From Arthrobacter sp. efr-133-R2A-120 (GTDB lineage: Bacteria > Actinomycetota > Actinomycetes > Actinomycetales > Micrococcaceae), in contig NZ_JARVRF010000021.1 of assembly GCF_030209835.1 (NCBI RefSeq), forward strand, positions 1-64,000: DNA of 64,000 nt. Direction: 5' to 3'. The notes beneath the pieces are model-generated. The model searched no databases, was not told where the DNA came from, and saw only the letters and a list, made by a program, of their open reading frames with translations. Position numbers and translations under genes: made by a program. Shown piece by piece: positions 17,150 through 24,663 of the stretch (its first letter is position 1; each line of letters opens with the position of its first letter).

Positions 17150-18370
17150 TTAGTTGGCGGCGGCGAGGGTGGCGATGCGGGAGACCGCGAGCTCTGCGTA
17201 GAGCGCCGCACCATCGGACAGGACGCCGTCGTCGAACGTGGCGTAAGCGGAGTGGTTGAACGGTGAGGTGGTGTGGTCCACGCCCCGCGGCACGGCGCTG
17301 AGGCCCACGAAGGTTCCCGGAACCTCGGCCAGGACCCGGGAGAAATCCTCCGAGCCGCTCATCGGCGTGGCCCAGCGGGAGAGCCGGGAATCGCCGAACA
17401 TGTCCGAGATGACGTTCTCGGCCGTGTGGGTCTCGTCCTCGTCAGTGACGGTCATGGGGTATTCGCTGCGGTAGTCGACGTCCACCTCCAGGCCGTGCGC
17501 TGAGGCAATGCCCTTGAGAAGCTGCGGAATCGCGGTCATCATCCGGTCGCGGGAAGCTTCCGAGAACGTACGGATGGTGGCTTCGAAACGCGCGGATTCG
17601 GGGATGACGTTGCGCTTGGTACCTGCCTGCAGCACGCCAACGGTCAGGACTACGGGATCGAACATGTTGAACTGCCGCGTGATCATGACCTGCAGGGCCG
17701 TCACCATTTCCGCGGCCGCGGTCACGGGGTCCTTGGCCGCATGCGGCGCCGAGCCATGGCCGCCGGCACCGAGGACCGTGACGAAGAGTCCGTCCGAGGC
17801 GCTCATCATGACGCCCGGTTTGGTGCAGAACTGGCCGTACGGCTCCAGGGACGAGAAGACATGCATGCCATAAGCGGCGTCAACACGGCGGCCGGCAGCG
17901 TCCAGGACGCCTTCGCGGATCATGTGGCCCGCGCCGTCGAAGCCTTCTTCGCCCGGCTGGAACATCAGGACGACGTCGCCGGCCAGCTGGTCGCGTCGCT
18001 CGGCCAAGAGGGTTGCGGCTCCGGCGAGCATGGACGTGTGGAGGTCGTGGCCGCACGCGTGCATGGCGCCGTCGATCTTCGAGGAGAACTCGACGCCGGT
18101 GCGCTCCTGGACGGGAAGGCCGTCCATGTCGGCGCGGAGCAACACAGTTGGCTTGTCCGCTGAAGCGTGCGCCGCGCCGCCGCGCAAGACCGCGGTGACC
18201 GACGTCGTGCTCTCGCCAAGGGTGATTTCGTACGGGAGTCCGTCGAGCGCCTTGAGCACCTTTTCCTGGGTGCGCGGGAGGTCCAGGCCGATTTCCGGTT
18301 CCTCGTGGAGCTCGTGGCGGAACCGGGCGATTTCTCCCTGCATCTCTTTGGCGTCTGAGGCGATCGACAT
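17150..18370 (-). CDS. M20 family amidohydrolase (hippurate hydrolase-like)
   Basis: A 406-residue metallohydrolase that splits N-acyl or aryl amides of amino acids. Metal and catalytic motifs are LLRADMDGLPV, MHACGHDLHTSML and MFQPGEEGFDGAGHMI, typical of the M20D group (hippurate hydrolase, IAA-amino-acid hydrolase). No signal peptide is seen, so it is cytoplasmic. It leads a two-gene unit with the MHS transporter and is divergent from an Lrp-type regulator across a 143-base region. The natural acyl-amino acid is unknown. Confidence 0.9.
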   Translation of the reverse strand: MSIASDAKEMQGEIARFRHELHEEPEIGLDLPRTQEKVLKALDGLPYEITLGESTTSVTAVLRGGAAHASADKPTVLLRADMDGLPVQERTGVEFSSKIDGAMHACGHDLHTSMLAGAATLLAERRDQLAGDVVLMFQPGEEGFDGAGHMIREGVLDAAGRRVDAAYGMHVFSSLEPYGQFCTKPGVMMSASDGLFVTVLGAGGHGSAPHAAKDPVTAAAEMVTALQVMITRQFNMFDPVVLTVGVLQAGTKRNVIPESARFEATIRTFSEASRDRMMTAIPQLLKGIASAHGLEVDVDYRSEYPMTVTDEDETHTAENVISDMFGDSRLSRWATPMSGSEDFSRVLAEVPGTFVGLSAVPRGVDHTTSPFNHSAYATFDDGVLSDGAALYAELAVSRIATLAAAN

Positions 18371-18412
18371 CTGTTCTCCTGTTTCCTGAACGATTGGTAG
18401 GTATCCATAGCC

Positions 18413-18470
18413 ATTGTGGAGTGACTAGCCTCACAATCTTCCAAAGCCCTGAAAAAATTCACGATTGTGC
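18413..18470. promoter_or_regulatory. Candidate Lrp-type operator between divergent genes
   Basis: ATTGTG (18413-18418) and CACAAT (18432-18437) form an inverted repeat, and ATTGTG recurs at 18464-18469 after an A-rich tract (GAAAAAATTC). They lie between the amidohydrolase and the divergent Lrp-family gene. The spacing resembles Lrp-like sites, but binding is only inferred. Confidence 0.45.
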
Positions 18471-18513
18471 CAGAATTGACAGGAATCACGCATCGTTTAG
18501 GAGGGGATCGCTG

Positions 18514-19569
18514 ATGGAACTCAGTGAAGAGGACCTCCGGTTGATCAATGCCCTCCAGATCTCGCCGCGGATCAGTTGGTCCGACGCCGCGGAGGTCCTG
18601 GGCGTCCATGCCACCACGTTGGCCTCCCGATGGGACCGCTTGCGCGAATCCGGAGCCGCTTGGACCACGGCGCACCTTATGGGCGACCCCAAGCATGCCT
18701 GCCTTGCCCTGTTGGACGTGGACTGCGAAATGCACCTCCGGCCCGAGGTTACGGCCGCGCTCGCTGCCATCCCGGAGATCATCACGGTTGAGGAGGCCGC
18801 CAGCAACCGGGACCTCATGCTGACCGTGATCACCCAGGACCTGGGGGAGTTCAGCAGCCGGCTATTGCCCCAGCTCAAGGAAATCCGGGGGCTCACCAAG
18901 TACCGGACGTCGCTCTGCACCCGGATCCACACGAGCGGCTATGCGTGGCGGCTCAACGTCCTGAGCAGGGCGGAGCAGCAGGCGCTGCGCGCCCTCGCCG
19001 GGCCGGAAGCGCTCAATCCGTCCGCCCCCTACGCCCAGGTCACCCCGCTGCCGGAGAGCCATATGGCACTCTTTCCGTTCCTCGCCCGGGACGGAAGGGC
19101 CTCCGCCGCGGAGATCGCTCGCGCCCTGGGACGGCACCCAGCCACGGTGCAGCGGCAGCTAGGCCGGGTGCTCGCGAGCCGGATGCTGTCCTTCCGCTGC
19201 GAAATCGCCCAGCAATTCTCGGGCTATCCCATGACGTGCCAGTGGTTCGCGAACGTTCCAGCAGGCCAGCACGAGGCCGCGGCCGCCGAACTACGGGCCG
19301 TCAGGAACGTCAGGTTCACGGCCTCCACCACTGGCAGTACCAACTTTGTGATCATCATGTGGCTGCGCTCGCTGGCTGAGGTCATGGAGATGGAACTCGC
19401 CATCCAGCAGCGCATCCCGAGGATCGAACTGGTTGAAAGCGTCGTGATGCTGAGCACGGCCAAGCGAGTCGGGTGGATGCTGAACCCGGACTCGACGGCG
19501 ACGGGCGCCGTCGTACCCACCGCCGCCGGCGGACTGCTCCCCGCGATCGAATGGACGACGACGGCGTGA
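18514..19569 (+). CDS. Lrp/AsnC family regulator with two HTH units
   Basis: A 351-residue regulator. HTH 1 lies near residues 4-50 (LSEEDLRLINALQISPRIS in part) and HTH 2 near 185-230 (LFPFLARDGRASAAEIARAL). The chosen ATG at 18514 follows GGAGGGG; an open extension to 18394 lacks a ribosome site and covers the promoter. It is divergent from the M20 amidohydrolase/MHS transporter pair, which it probably controls. Its double-domain architecture is like that of the Lrp protein at 8611 but the two sequences are clearly different. Confidence 0.87.
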   Translation: MELSEEDLRLINALQISPRISWSDAAEVLGVHATTLASRWDRLRESGAAWTTAHLMGDPKHACLALLDVDCEMHLRPEVTAALAAIPEIITVEEAASNRDLMLTVITQDLGEFSSRLLPQLKEIRGLTKYRTSLCTRIHTSGYAWRLNVLSRAEQQALRALAGPEALNPSAPYAQVTPLPESHMALFPFLARDGRASAAEIARALGRHPATVQRQLGRVLASRMLSFRCEIAQQFSGYPMTCQWFANVPAGQHEAAAAELRAVRNVRFTASTTGSTNFVIIMWLRSLAEVMEMELAIQQRIPRIELVESVVMLSTAKRVGWMLNPDSTATGAVVPTAAGGLLPAIEWTTTA

Positions 19570-19591
19570 CTCGCCGTGCCGGGTAGGACAG

Positions 19592-20638
19592 CTAGGCCTG
19601 GAGGGCCTTGGCCCAAAGGTTGATGTCCGATTCGACGGCGAATTGGTCAATATTGTCCAACTCGTCGTTGGTGAAGTCGGGACCTGAGGTTGCCGCCAAA
19701 TTGTCCTCCAGTTGCCGGACGCTGCTGGCGCCGATCAGAGCCGATGTGACAGGGATTCCCTTGTTCTGCGGGCGCAGCACCCAGGCAATGGCCATCTGGG
19801 CGAGCGTCTGCCCACGCTGCGCCGCGATCTCATTGAGGCCCCGTATCCGGGCCAGGTTCTCCTCCGAGAGCTGGGTGTCCACGAGCGACTTGCCCGCGGC
19901 CGCGCGGGAGTCCTCCGGGACGCCCTGCAGGTATCTGGAGGTCAGCAATCCTTGCGCAAGGGGCGAGAACGCGATGGCTCCTGCGCCCACCTGCTCAAGG
20001 GTTTCGAACAAGTTGGGGGAGCCGTGTTCGGTCCAGCGGTTGAGCATTGAGTACGAGGGCTGGTGGATCAGCAATGGTGTTCCAAGGTCCTGGAGGATGG
20101 CAGCTGCTTCGAGGGTCTTCTCCGGGGAGTATGAGGAAATGCCCGCGTACAGCGCCCTGCCAGATCGAACCGCGGTGTCGAGCGCTCCCATGGTCTCCTC
20201 AAGGGGAGTGTTGGGGTCCGGGCGGTGGCTGTAGAAGATATCCACGTAGTCCAGGCCCATGCGCTCGAGAGACTGGTCCAGGCTTGAGAGCAGGTATTTC
20301 CTGGATCCCCATTCCCCGTACGGGCCGGGCCACATGTGGTATCCAGCTTTGGTCGAGACGACGAGTTCGTCGCGGTACGGTTTGAAGTCGTCTCTGAGGT
20401 GCCGGCCGAAATTCGTTTCGGCACTGCCACCGGGCGGACCGTAGTTATTGGCGAGATCGAAGTGTGTGACTCCGAGGTCGAAAGCGCGGCGAAGGATGGC
20501 ACGCTGTGTCTCAAAGGGCTTGTCGTCGCCGAAGTTATGCCAGAGGCCCAGTGAGACCGCCGGAAGTTTCAGACCGCTTCGCCCCACCCTTCGGTACGGC
20601 ATCGAAGCATAGCGGTCCTGCGTGGGGTTGTAATTCAT
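19592..20638 (-). CDS. Aldo/keto reductase, YghZ (glyceraldehyde-3-phosphate reductase)-like
   Basis: A 348-residue NADPH-dependent oxidoreductase. The AKR catalytic residues appear in THFDLANNYGPP (Asp, Tyr), VSTKAGY (Lys) and FYSHRPDP (His). The N-terminus (YRRVGRSGLKLPAVSLGLWHNFGD) and GYHMWPGPYGEWGSRKYL are characteristic of the AKR14 group containing E. coli YghZ, which reduces L-glyceraldehyde 3-phosphate and methylglyoxal. The ATG at 20638 follows AAGGGAA. It lies 85 bases downstream of a MmyB-type regulator on the same strand, which may control it. Confidence 0.9.
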   Translation of the reverse strand: MNYNPTQDRYASMPYRRVGRSGLKLPAVSLGLWHNFGDDKPFETQRAILRRAFDLGVTHFDLANNYGPPGGSAETNFGRHLRDDFKPYRDELVVSTKAGYHMWPGPYGEWGSRKYLLSSLDQSLERMGLDYVDIFYSHRPDPNTPLEETMGALDTAVRSGRALYAGISSYSPEKTLEAAAILQDLGTPLLIHQPSYSMLNRWTEHGSPNLFETLEQVGAGAIAFSPLAQGLLTSRYLQGVPEDSRAAAGKSLVDTQLSEENLARIRGLNEIAAQRGQTLAQMAIAWVLRPQNKGIPVTSALIGASSVRQLEDNLAATSGPDFTNDELDNIDQFAVESDINLWAKALQA

Positions 20639-20723
20639 CAATCTAATTTCCCTTGGATACGGAGATGGAGAGGGGACATCGGGCGCGGGACATCGGACCC
20701 GGGGCTTATGTGCAGGCGTTTGT

Positions 20724-21626
20724 TCAGGGGGTTTTGCTGGCGTCGGACCCGCGTCTTTCTTCGGCTGCTTGTGCAGCTTCAGGAGTGCCCGTTCCGGCGC
20801 CGAAGCTGCCGAGCAACGCGAGTGAATCCGCTGACGAGGAACCCGGCGGGGCGGAATACACCCTTAGCGTCTGATCCGGATCGTCGGGCAGTGTGAGGTC
20901 TTCGACGTTCAATTCCAAGTCCCCGACGACGGGGTGGTGGAGCCGAACAATGCTCGCCGATGCTTTTGCCACCCGGTGCCCTGCCCACCACTTGCGGAAG
21001 TGCTCGCTGGACACCGCGAGTTCGCCAACGAGTTGACTTGCCTGCGCGTCGTTGGGGTGGCGCCCGATGTCCACGCGAAGGGACCCCACTGCATCAGATG
21101 CCACACTCTTCCAATCCCGGAAGAGCGATTGTGCGAGCGGATCCAGCATGATCCACCGGGTCAGGTTCCGTTCCGTTGGGGGCATCGCGGGGAAATCGGC
21201 AAGCAGGAGGATGGCGAGACGGTTTCCGGCCAGGACATCAGTGCGTCGGCCGAGGATAAGGGCGGGCACATTGCCCACGGCGTCGAGAAGCTGGTGCAGG
21301 GCAGGCCGTACTCGCTGCCCGGAAACGGGCGGACGCTCGGACAATGCGCAATTCTGCAAGAGGTCCATCATGTGTGCATGCTCGCCCGGATCCAAGTGCA
21401 GCGCCCGCGCCACGGAGTCAAGCACCGATCGGGAGGGGTGGATGTTGCGGCCCTGCTCCAGCCTTGTGTAATAGTCGGTACTCACATCAGCAAGCCGGGC
21501 GATCTCTTCACGGCGCAGACCCGGGACCCTGCGGGCACCGGAACTGGCGCTGATTCCGGCCTGCTCGGGCGTCAGCCGTGACCGCATTGCCTTCAGGAAT
21601 TTTCCAAACTCTGCACTCTGACCCAT
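20724..21626 (-). CDS. Helix-turn-helix regulator with MmyB-like ligand domain
   Basis: A 300-residue protein. Residues about 5-80 are an XRE-type HTH with the family run RRVPGLRREEIARLADVSTDYYTRLEQGR. The remainder is the MmyB-like (MLTR) ligand-binding region, ending near the FHP/DLELNVEDLTLPDDPDQTLRVYSA stretch common to this group. The ATG at 21626 (MGQSAEFGKFLK) matches the usual family N-terminus; a 100-residue upstream extension is unlike any regulator and is rejected. Regulators of this type usually control an adjacent oxidoreductase, here the aldo/keto reductase. Confidence 0.88.
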   Translation of the reverse strand: MGQSAEFGKFLKAMRSRLTPEQAGISASSGARRVPGLRREEIARLADVSTDYYTRLEQGRNIHPSRSVLDSVARALHLDPGEHAHMMDLLQNCALSERPPVSGQRVRPALHQLLDAVGNVPALILGRRTDVLAGNRLAILLLADFPAMPPTERNLTRWIMLDPLAQSLFRDWKSVASDAVGSLRVDIGRHPNDAQASQLVGELAVSSEHFRKWWAGHRVAKASASIVRLHHPVVGDLELNVEDLTLPDDPDQTLRVYSAPPGSSSADSLALLGSFGAGTGTPEAAQAAEERRGSDASKTP

Positions 21627-22130
21627 GCCTTCAATTCTCCGCCGCCGGATTCGGGCTTTCCATAGGGAAGGTAGGTCGCTCAGTCCTAGGAAAACCAGGG
21701 AGCGGCACAGCTGCTGACATGGTTCCCGGCGCCGCATAACGTCGTCTGCAGGGACTCGACGAAACCGGTTTCCGGATGAATCGCTCCAGAAACCCACTAA
21801 CCGCCACCCGAAAGAAACCGCGACCCGAAAGATGCCAGGCAAGAACGGGCATTTCGGTGCAACAAACGACAGAAGAGAACCATGGATTTTTCCCTCATGA
21901 TGGCTTGCGTAGTCGTCAACTCCATCAACCATGAAGCACTCAGCGCATTGCCCAATGCCCCCGTTATCGCTCCACGACCACCCGGACGCACCCGTAGGCG
22001 ACTGGTCCGTCTCCAGGCGACGCTGGCCAGCGTTCTACACCGAGCAGCATGGGCGATTGAGCTGTCAAAGACGCCGACGGGACACAAAATAAACACGACT
22101 GTATAAACGCGACCGTAGTTCTAGGCTGGG
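21627..22130. other. 504-bp stretch without a supported gene
   Basis: The region between the divergent regulator and MFS genes holds only short open frames (at most about 100 codons on either strand) with no ribosome site, family motif or coding-like composition. A TATAAA at 22102-22107, about 25 bases before the MFS start, may be a -10 box. Nothing else recognisable was seen. Confidence 0.6.
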
Positions 22131-23618
22131 ATGATGACAAGCCACGACGCGACAGCCGGCATACTGCAACGCCCCTATCTCCTGGCGACAGCAGGTGCCT
22201 GCGCGTTGGTCTTCCTGGCAGCTTTCGAATCAATGGCCGTCACCACCATCATGCCGCTAGTGAGCCGCGAGCTGGACGGTGCCGGACTCTATGCATTGGC
22301 GTTCGCCGGGCCGCTCGCCACGGGTGTGATCGGCATGGTCGCCGCAGGAAACTGGGCGGACAGGCGTGGTCCGGCCGCCCCGCTGTACGCATCCGTGGCG
22401 CTGTTCGCGGCCGGGCTATTCATCGCCGGTACCGCGGTTTCCATGCCGATGCTCGTGGCCGGCAGGCTCGTCCAAGGCCTCGGCGGAGGCGCGATGACCG
22501 TGGCGCTGTATGTGGTGATCGCCCGGGTGTACCCCGCCCGATTGCATGCCCAGGTCTTTGCCGCGTTCTCGGCGGCCTGGGTCGTTCCTTCGATGATTGG
22601 TCCCTTCGCCGCCGGCGTGGTTGCCCAGTTGAGCAGCTGGCACTGGGTGTTCCTCGGCGTCGTGGGCCTCGTTGTTCCGGCCTTGGCAATGATCCTCCCC
22701 GCCATGCGGGGCATGCGTTCCACGCCGGACCCACGGGAGGCAGGCTCACCGAAAGCGGACTCCCCGAAGGAGGCCGCCGGTGAGGCAAAGCCTGAGGGCG
22801 CCAACGTTCCCTGGGCATTCGGCCGCATGGGATGGGCCGCGCTCGCAGCCCTTGCGGTTCTCGGCCTGAACCTCTCCGGGCAGGTGCCCGGCGTCGGCTG
22901 GGTGATTGCCGCCGTCGCGCTCGTCATCGCAATGCTGGCAGTGCGGCCGCTGGTTCCGCACGGCACGCTCGGCGCGCACCGCGGATTGCCGAGCGTCATT
23001 TTGATGCGAGGCGTTGCTTCCGCAGCCTTCTTCGGTACCGAGGTTTACGTGCCGTACCTTCTCACGGAGCGATACTCGTTCTCTCCGGCATTTGCCGGAC
23101 TCGCGCTGAGGGGATCGGCGATCGCCTGGGCAGGGGCATCCGCCGTCCAGGGCCGCATGGGTTCCCGGCTTGGCAATGCCCTTGCAATCAAGATCGGGTC
23201 TGCGCTGGTGCTCGGTTCGGTGGCAATCGTCCTCGTGACCACGGTGTTTTCGTGGCCCGCCGCAGTGGCGATCGCGGGCTGGCTGTTCGCGGGCGCCGGG
23301 ATGGGCCTGATGTACCCGCGGTTGAGCGTCATGACCCTGGCACTCTCCAAGCCGGTGGATCAAGGCTTCAACAGTTCTGCAATGTCCATCGCCGATTCCC
23401 TCGGCGGCGCCCTCTCGCTCGCCGTGACGGGTCTCGTCTTCAGTGCGCTCACGACGACGGCGGGCTCGTTCGCGGGGGTGTTCGTACTGACGTCGAGCAT
23501 CGCCACAGTCGGACTCATCATTTCGCCGCGGGTTGCCGTTCGGCGCTCTTCGGGCGCTGAACGTGTGGGGGACGCGGAGGCCCACCCCGCCGCGGAGGCG
23601 GACGACGTGCGGGCCTAG
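22131..23618 (+). CDS. MFS multidrug-type transporter
   Basis: A 495-residue integral membrane protein. LAAFESMAVTTIMPLVSRELDG in membrane segment 1 and GRLVQGLGGGAMTVALYVVIARVYP in segment 4 are typical of drug:H+ antiporters of the EmrB/QacA side of the major facilitator superfamily. A hydrophilic, charged loop between the halves (residues about 200-230) and a Glu/Ala-rich tail are present. ATG-ATG at 22131; no clear ribosome site. Its stop overlaps the stop of the convergent methyltransferase in a shared CTAG. Substrate unknown. Confidence 0.86.
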   Translation: MMTSHDATAGILQRPYLLATAGACALVFLAAFESMAVTTIMPLVSRELDGAGLYALAFAGPLATGVIGMVAAGNWADRRGPAAPLYASVALFAAGLFIAGTAVSMPMLVAGRLVQGLGGGAMTVALYVVIARVYPARLHAQVFAAFSAAWVVPSMIGPFAAGVVAQLSSWHWVFLGVVGLVVPALAMILPAMRGMRSTPDPREAGSPKADSPKEAAGEAKPEGANVPWAFGRMGWAALAALAVLGLNLSGQVPGVGWVIAAVALVIAMLAVRPLVPHGTLGAHRGLPSVILMRGVASAAFFGTEVYVPYLLTERYSFSPAFAGLALRGSAIAWAGASAVQGRMGSRLGNALAIKIGSALVLGSVAIVLVTTVFSWPAAVAIAGWLFAGAGMGLMYPRLSVMTLALSKPVDQGFNSSAMSIADSLGGALSLAVTGLVFSALTTTAGSFAGVFVLTSSIATVGLIISPRVAVRRSSGAERVGDAEAHPAAEADDVRA

Positions 23619-24370
23619 GGCGTGCGGGCCTCGGACGTCCGGGTGGCCCGGAGCACGCTGTCGATGGTGGTGGCGTGCTGGCCCTCAGGGCCCGTCACCC
23701 CGCGCTCCCTGGAATCGGCAACATTGATCCTCCACGAGCCCGGTCCGCGCGTGAGCGCCCCCACCAAGTCCTCGGGAGTGAAGAATTTGTCCTTCATATC
23801 CTTGTGCCCGCTCCACGGAGTCAGGCCATCCGGATGATGCCCGACCACCAGCAAAGCGCCGCCGGGAGCCACCGCTGCCGCGGCAGAGGCAAGGGAATCG
23901 CGCCACGGAAGAAGCGGAGAGTGTAGGAATTGGGAGGACACCAAGTCGAAGCCCCCTTCAGGGTGCCACGAGCCGAAGTTCCGCTGTAGCCACGTGATCC
24001 GGCCCTGTAGCCCGACGTCGGCGGCGTGGGCTTCTGCCCGTTCAAGCGCGACGGCGGAGACGTCCACCGCGGTCACCGTCCAGCCATGCTCGGCGAGCCA
24101 GATGGCGTCCGCGCCCTCTCCGCAGCCCAGGTCCAGGGCGGTGCCGGGAGCCAGTCCCTTGGCTTCGGCGATCAGCTGCGGATTGGGATTACCGCTCCAC
24201 CTCTTCGCCTTTTCCCGGTAGACCTCGTCCCAAAACTGCGCCGGGTCGGCGTCCTGGTCAGGGTTGCTGTGAAGGTGGGCTCCGCTGTCGTGGATTTCGC
24301 TGTGAAGGTGGGCTCCGCTGTCGTGGATTTCGCTGTGAAGGTGGGCTCCGCCGTCGTGCTGGTGCGTCAT
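23615..24370 (-). CDS. Class I SAM-dependent methyltransferase with His-rich repeated N-terminus
   Basis: A 251-residue protein. Residues 1-35 carry an 11-residue unit GAHLHSEIHDS repeated twice plus a partial third, giving a histidine-rich leader. Residues about 40-200 are a Rossmann methyltransferase: FWDEVYREKAKRWSGNPNP, motif I ALDLGCGEGADAIWLAEHG, and VTAVDVSAVALERAE. The catalytic part resembles TehB/thiopurine-type small-molecule methyltransferases, but the substrate is unknown. The His-rich head might bind a metal. It is divergent from the helicase leader and convergent with the MFS gene. Confidence 0.85.
   Translation of the reverse strand: MTHQHDGGAHLHSEIHDSGAHLHSEIHDSGAHLHSNPDQDADPAQFWDEVYREKAKRWSGNPNPQLIAEAKGLAPGTALDLGCGEGADAIWLAEHGWTVTAVDVSAVALERAEAHAADVGLQGRITWLQRNFGSWHPEGGFDLVSSQFLHSPLLPWRDSLASAAAAVAPGGALLVVGHHPDGLTPWSGHKDMKDKFFTPEDLVGALTRGPGSWRINVADSRERGVTGPEGQHATTIDSVLRATRTSEARTP
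24267..24358. repeat. 33-bp tandem repeat encoding the His-rich leader
   Basis: Two identical 33-base units (24267-24299 and 24300-24332) starting CTGTGAAGGTGGGCTCCGCT, then a partial third unit to about 24358 with one change. The period is a multiple of three, so copy number can vary without a frameshift; each unit adds four residues of the H-x-H type (HLH, H) on the minus strand. Confidence 0.9.
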
Positions 24371-24450
24371 GGCTCAAGCCTGCCCTGACGTGCGCCGCGA
24401 GGCAACGGCCAGGCCAGAAGACCCCTGTGGAAGGGCGGGCTGCTCGCGGA

Positions 24451-24459
24451 TGCTAGAAT
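24451..24459 (+). promoter_or_regulatory. Extended -10 promoter for the helicase leader
   Basis: TGCTAGAAT (24451-24459) matches an extended -10 element (TGnTAnnaT). No good -35 box is visible, which is normal for extended -10 promoters. Transcription would start near 24466, giving a 5' leader of about 200 bases with a terminator-like hairpin. Confidence 0.55.
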
Positions 24460-24482
24460 GGATCTACTTGATGTGCAGTGAT

Positions 24483-24537
24483 GCCCGCTTAGTCCCCGAA
24501 TTTGGCGTAGTTCCAAACTTGGGAAGTGGGCTTTTTT
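24483..24537 (+). terminator. Intrinsic terminator / attenuator in the helicase leader
   Basis: GCCCGCTT (24483-24490) pairs with AAGTGGGC (24524-24531), and the interior (CCCGAATTTGG with CCAAACTTGGG around CGTAGTT) extends the stem almost fully. TTTTTT follows at 24532-24537. Because the gene upstream is divergent, this terminator has no upstream gene to end; it lies between the helicase promoter and its start codon. It may be a transcription attenuator or the 3' end of a short RNA of about 70 bases. Confidence 0.75.
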
Positions 24538-24663
24538 CATGTGAGAGGCACATCCTGCGTCGATGAACGCGTTTTCTCTGGTCCCGGCCACGGCTTATTG
24601 CCTACCGGTCGATCACTGACTTTTTCCTCGGCGAACCCTTGGCCCAACCGGCGTCGGGGGACG

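Noticed and set aside
21797..22106. Short open frames on both strands between the MmyB regulator and MFS genes
   Set aside because: Overlapping frames of 70-100 codons without ribosome site or recognisable motif; composition is not gene-like.
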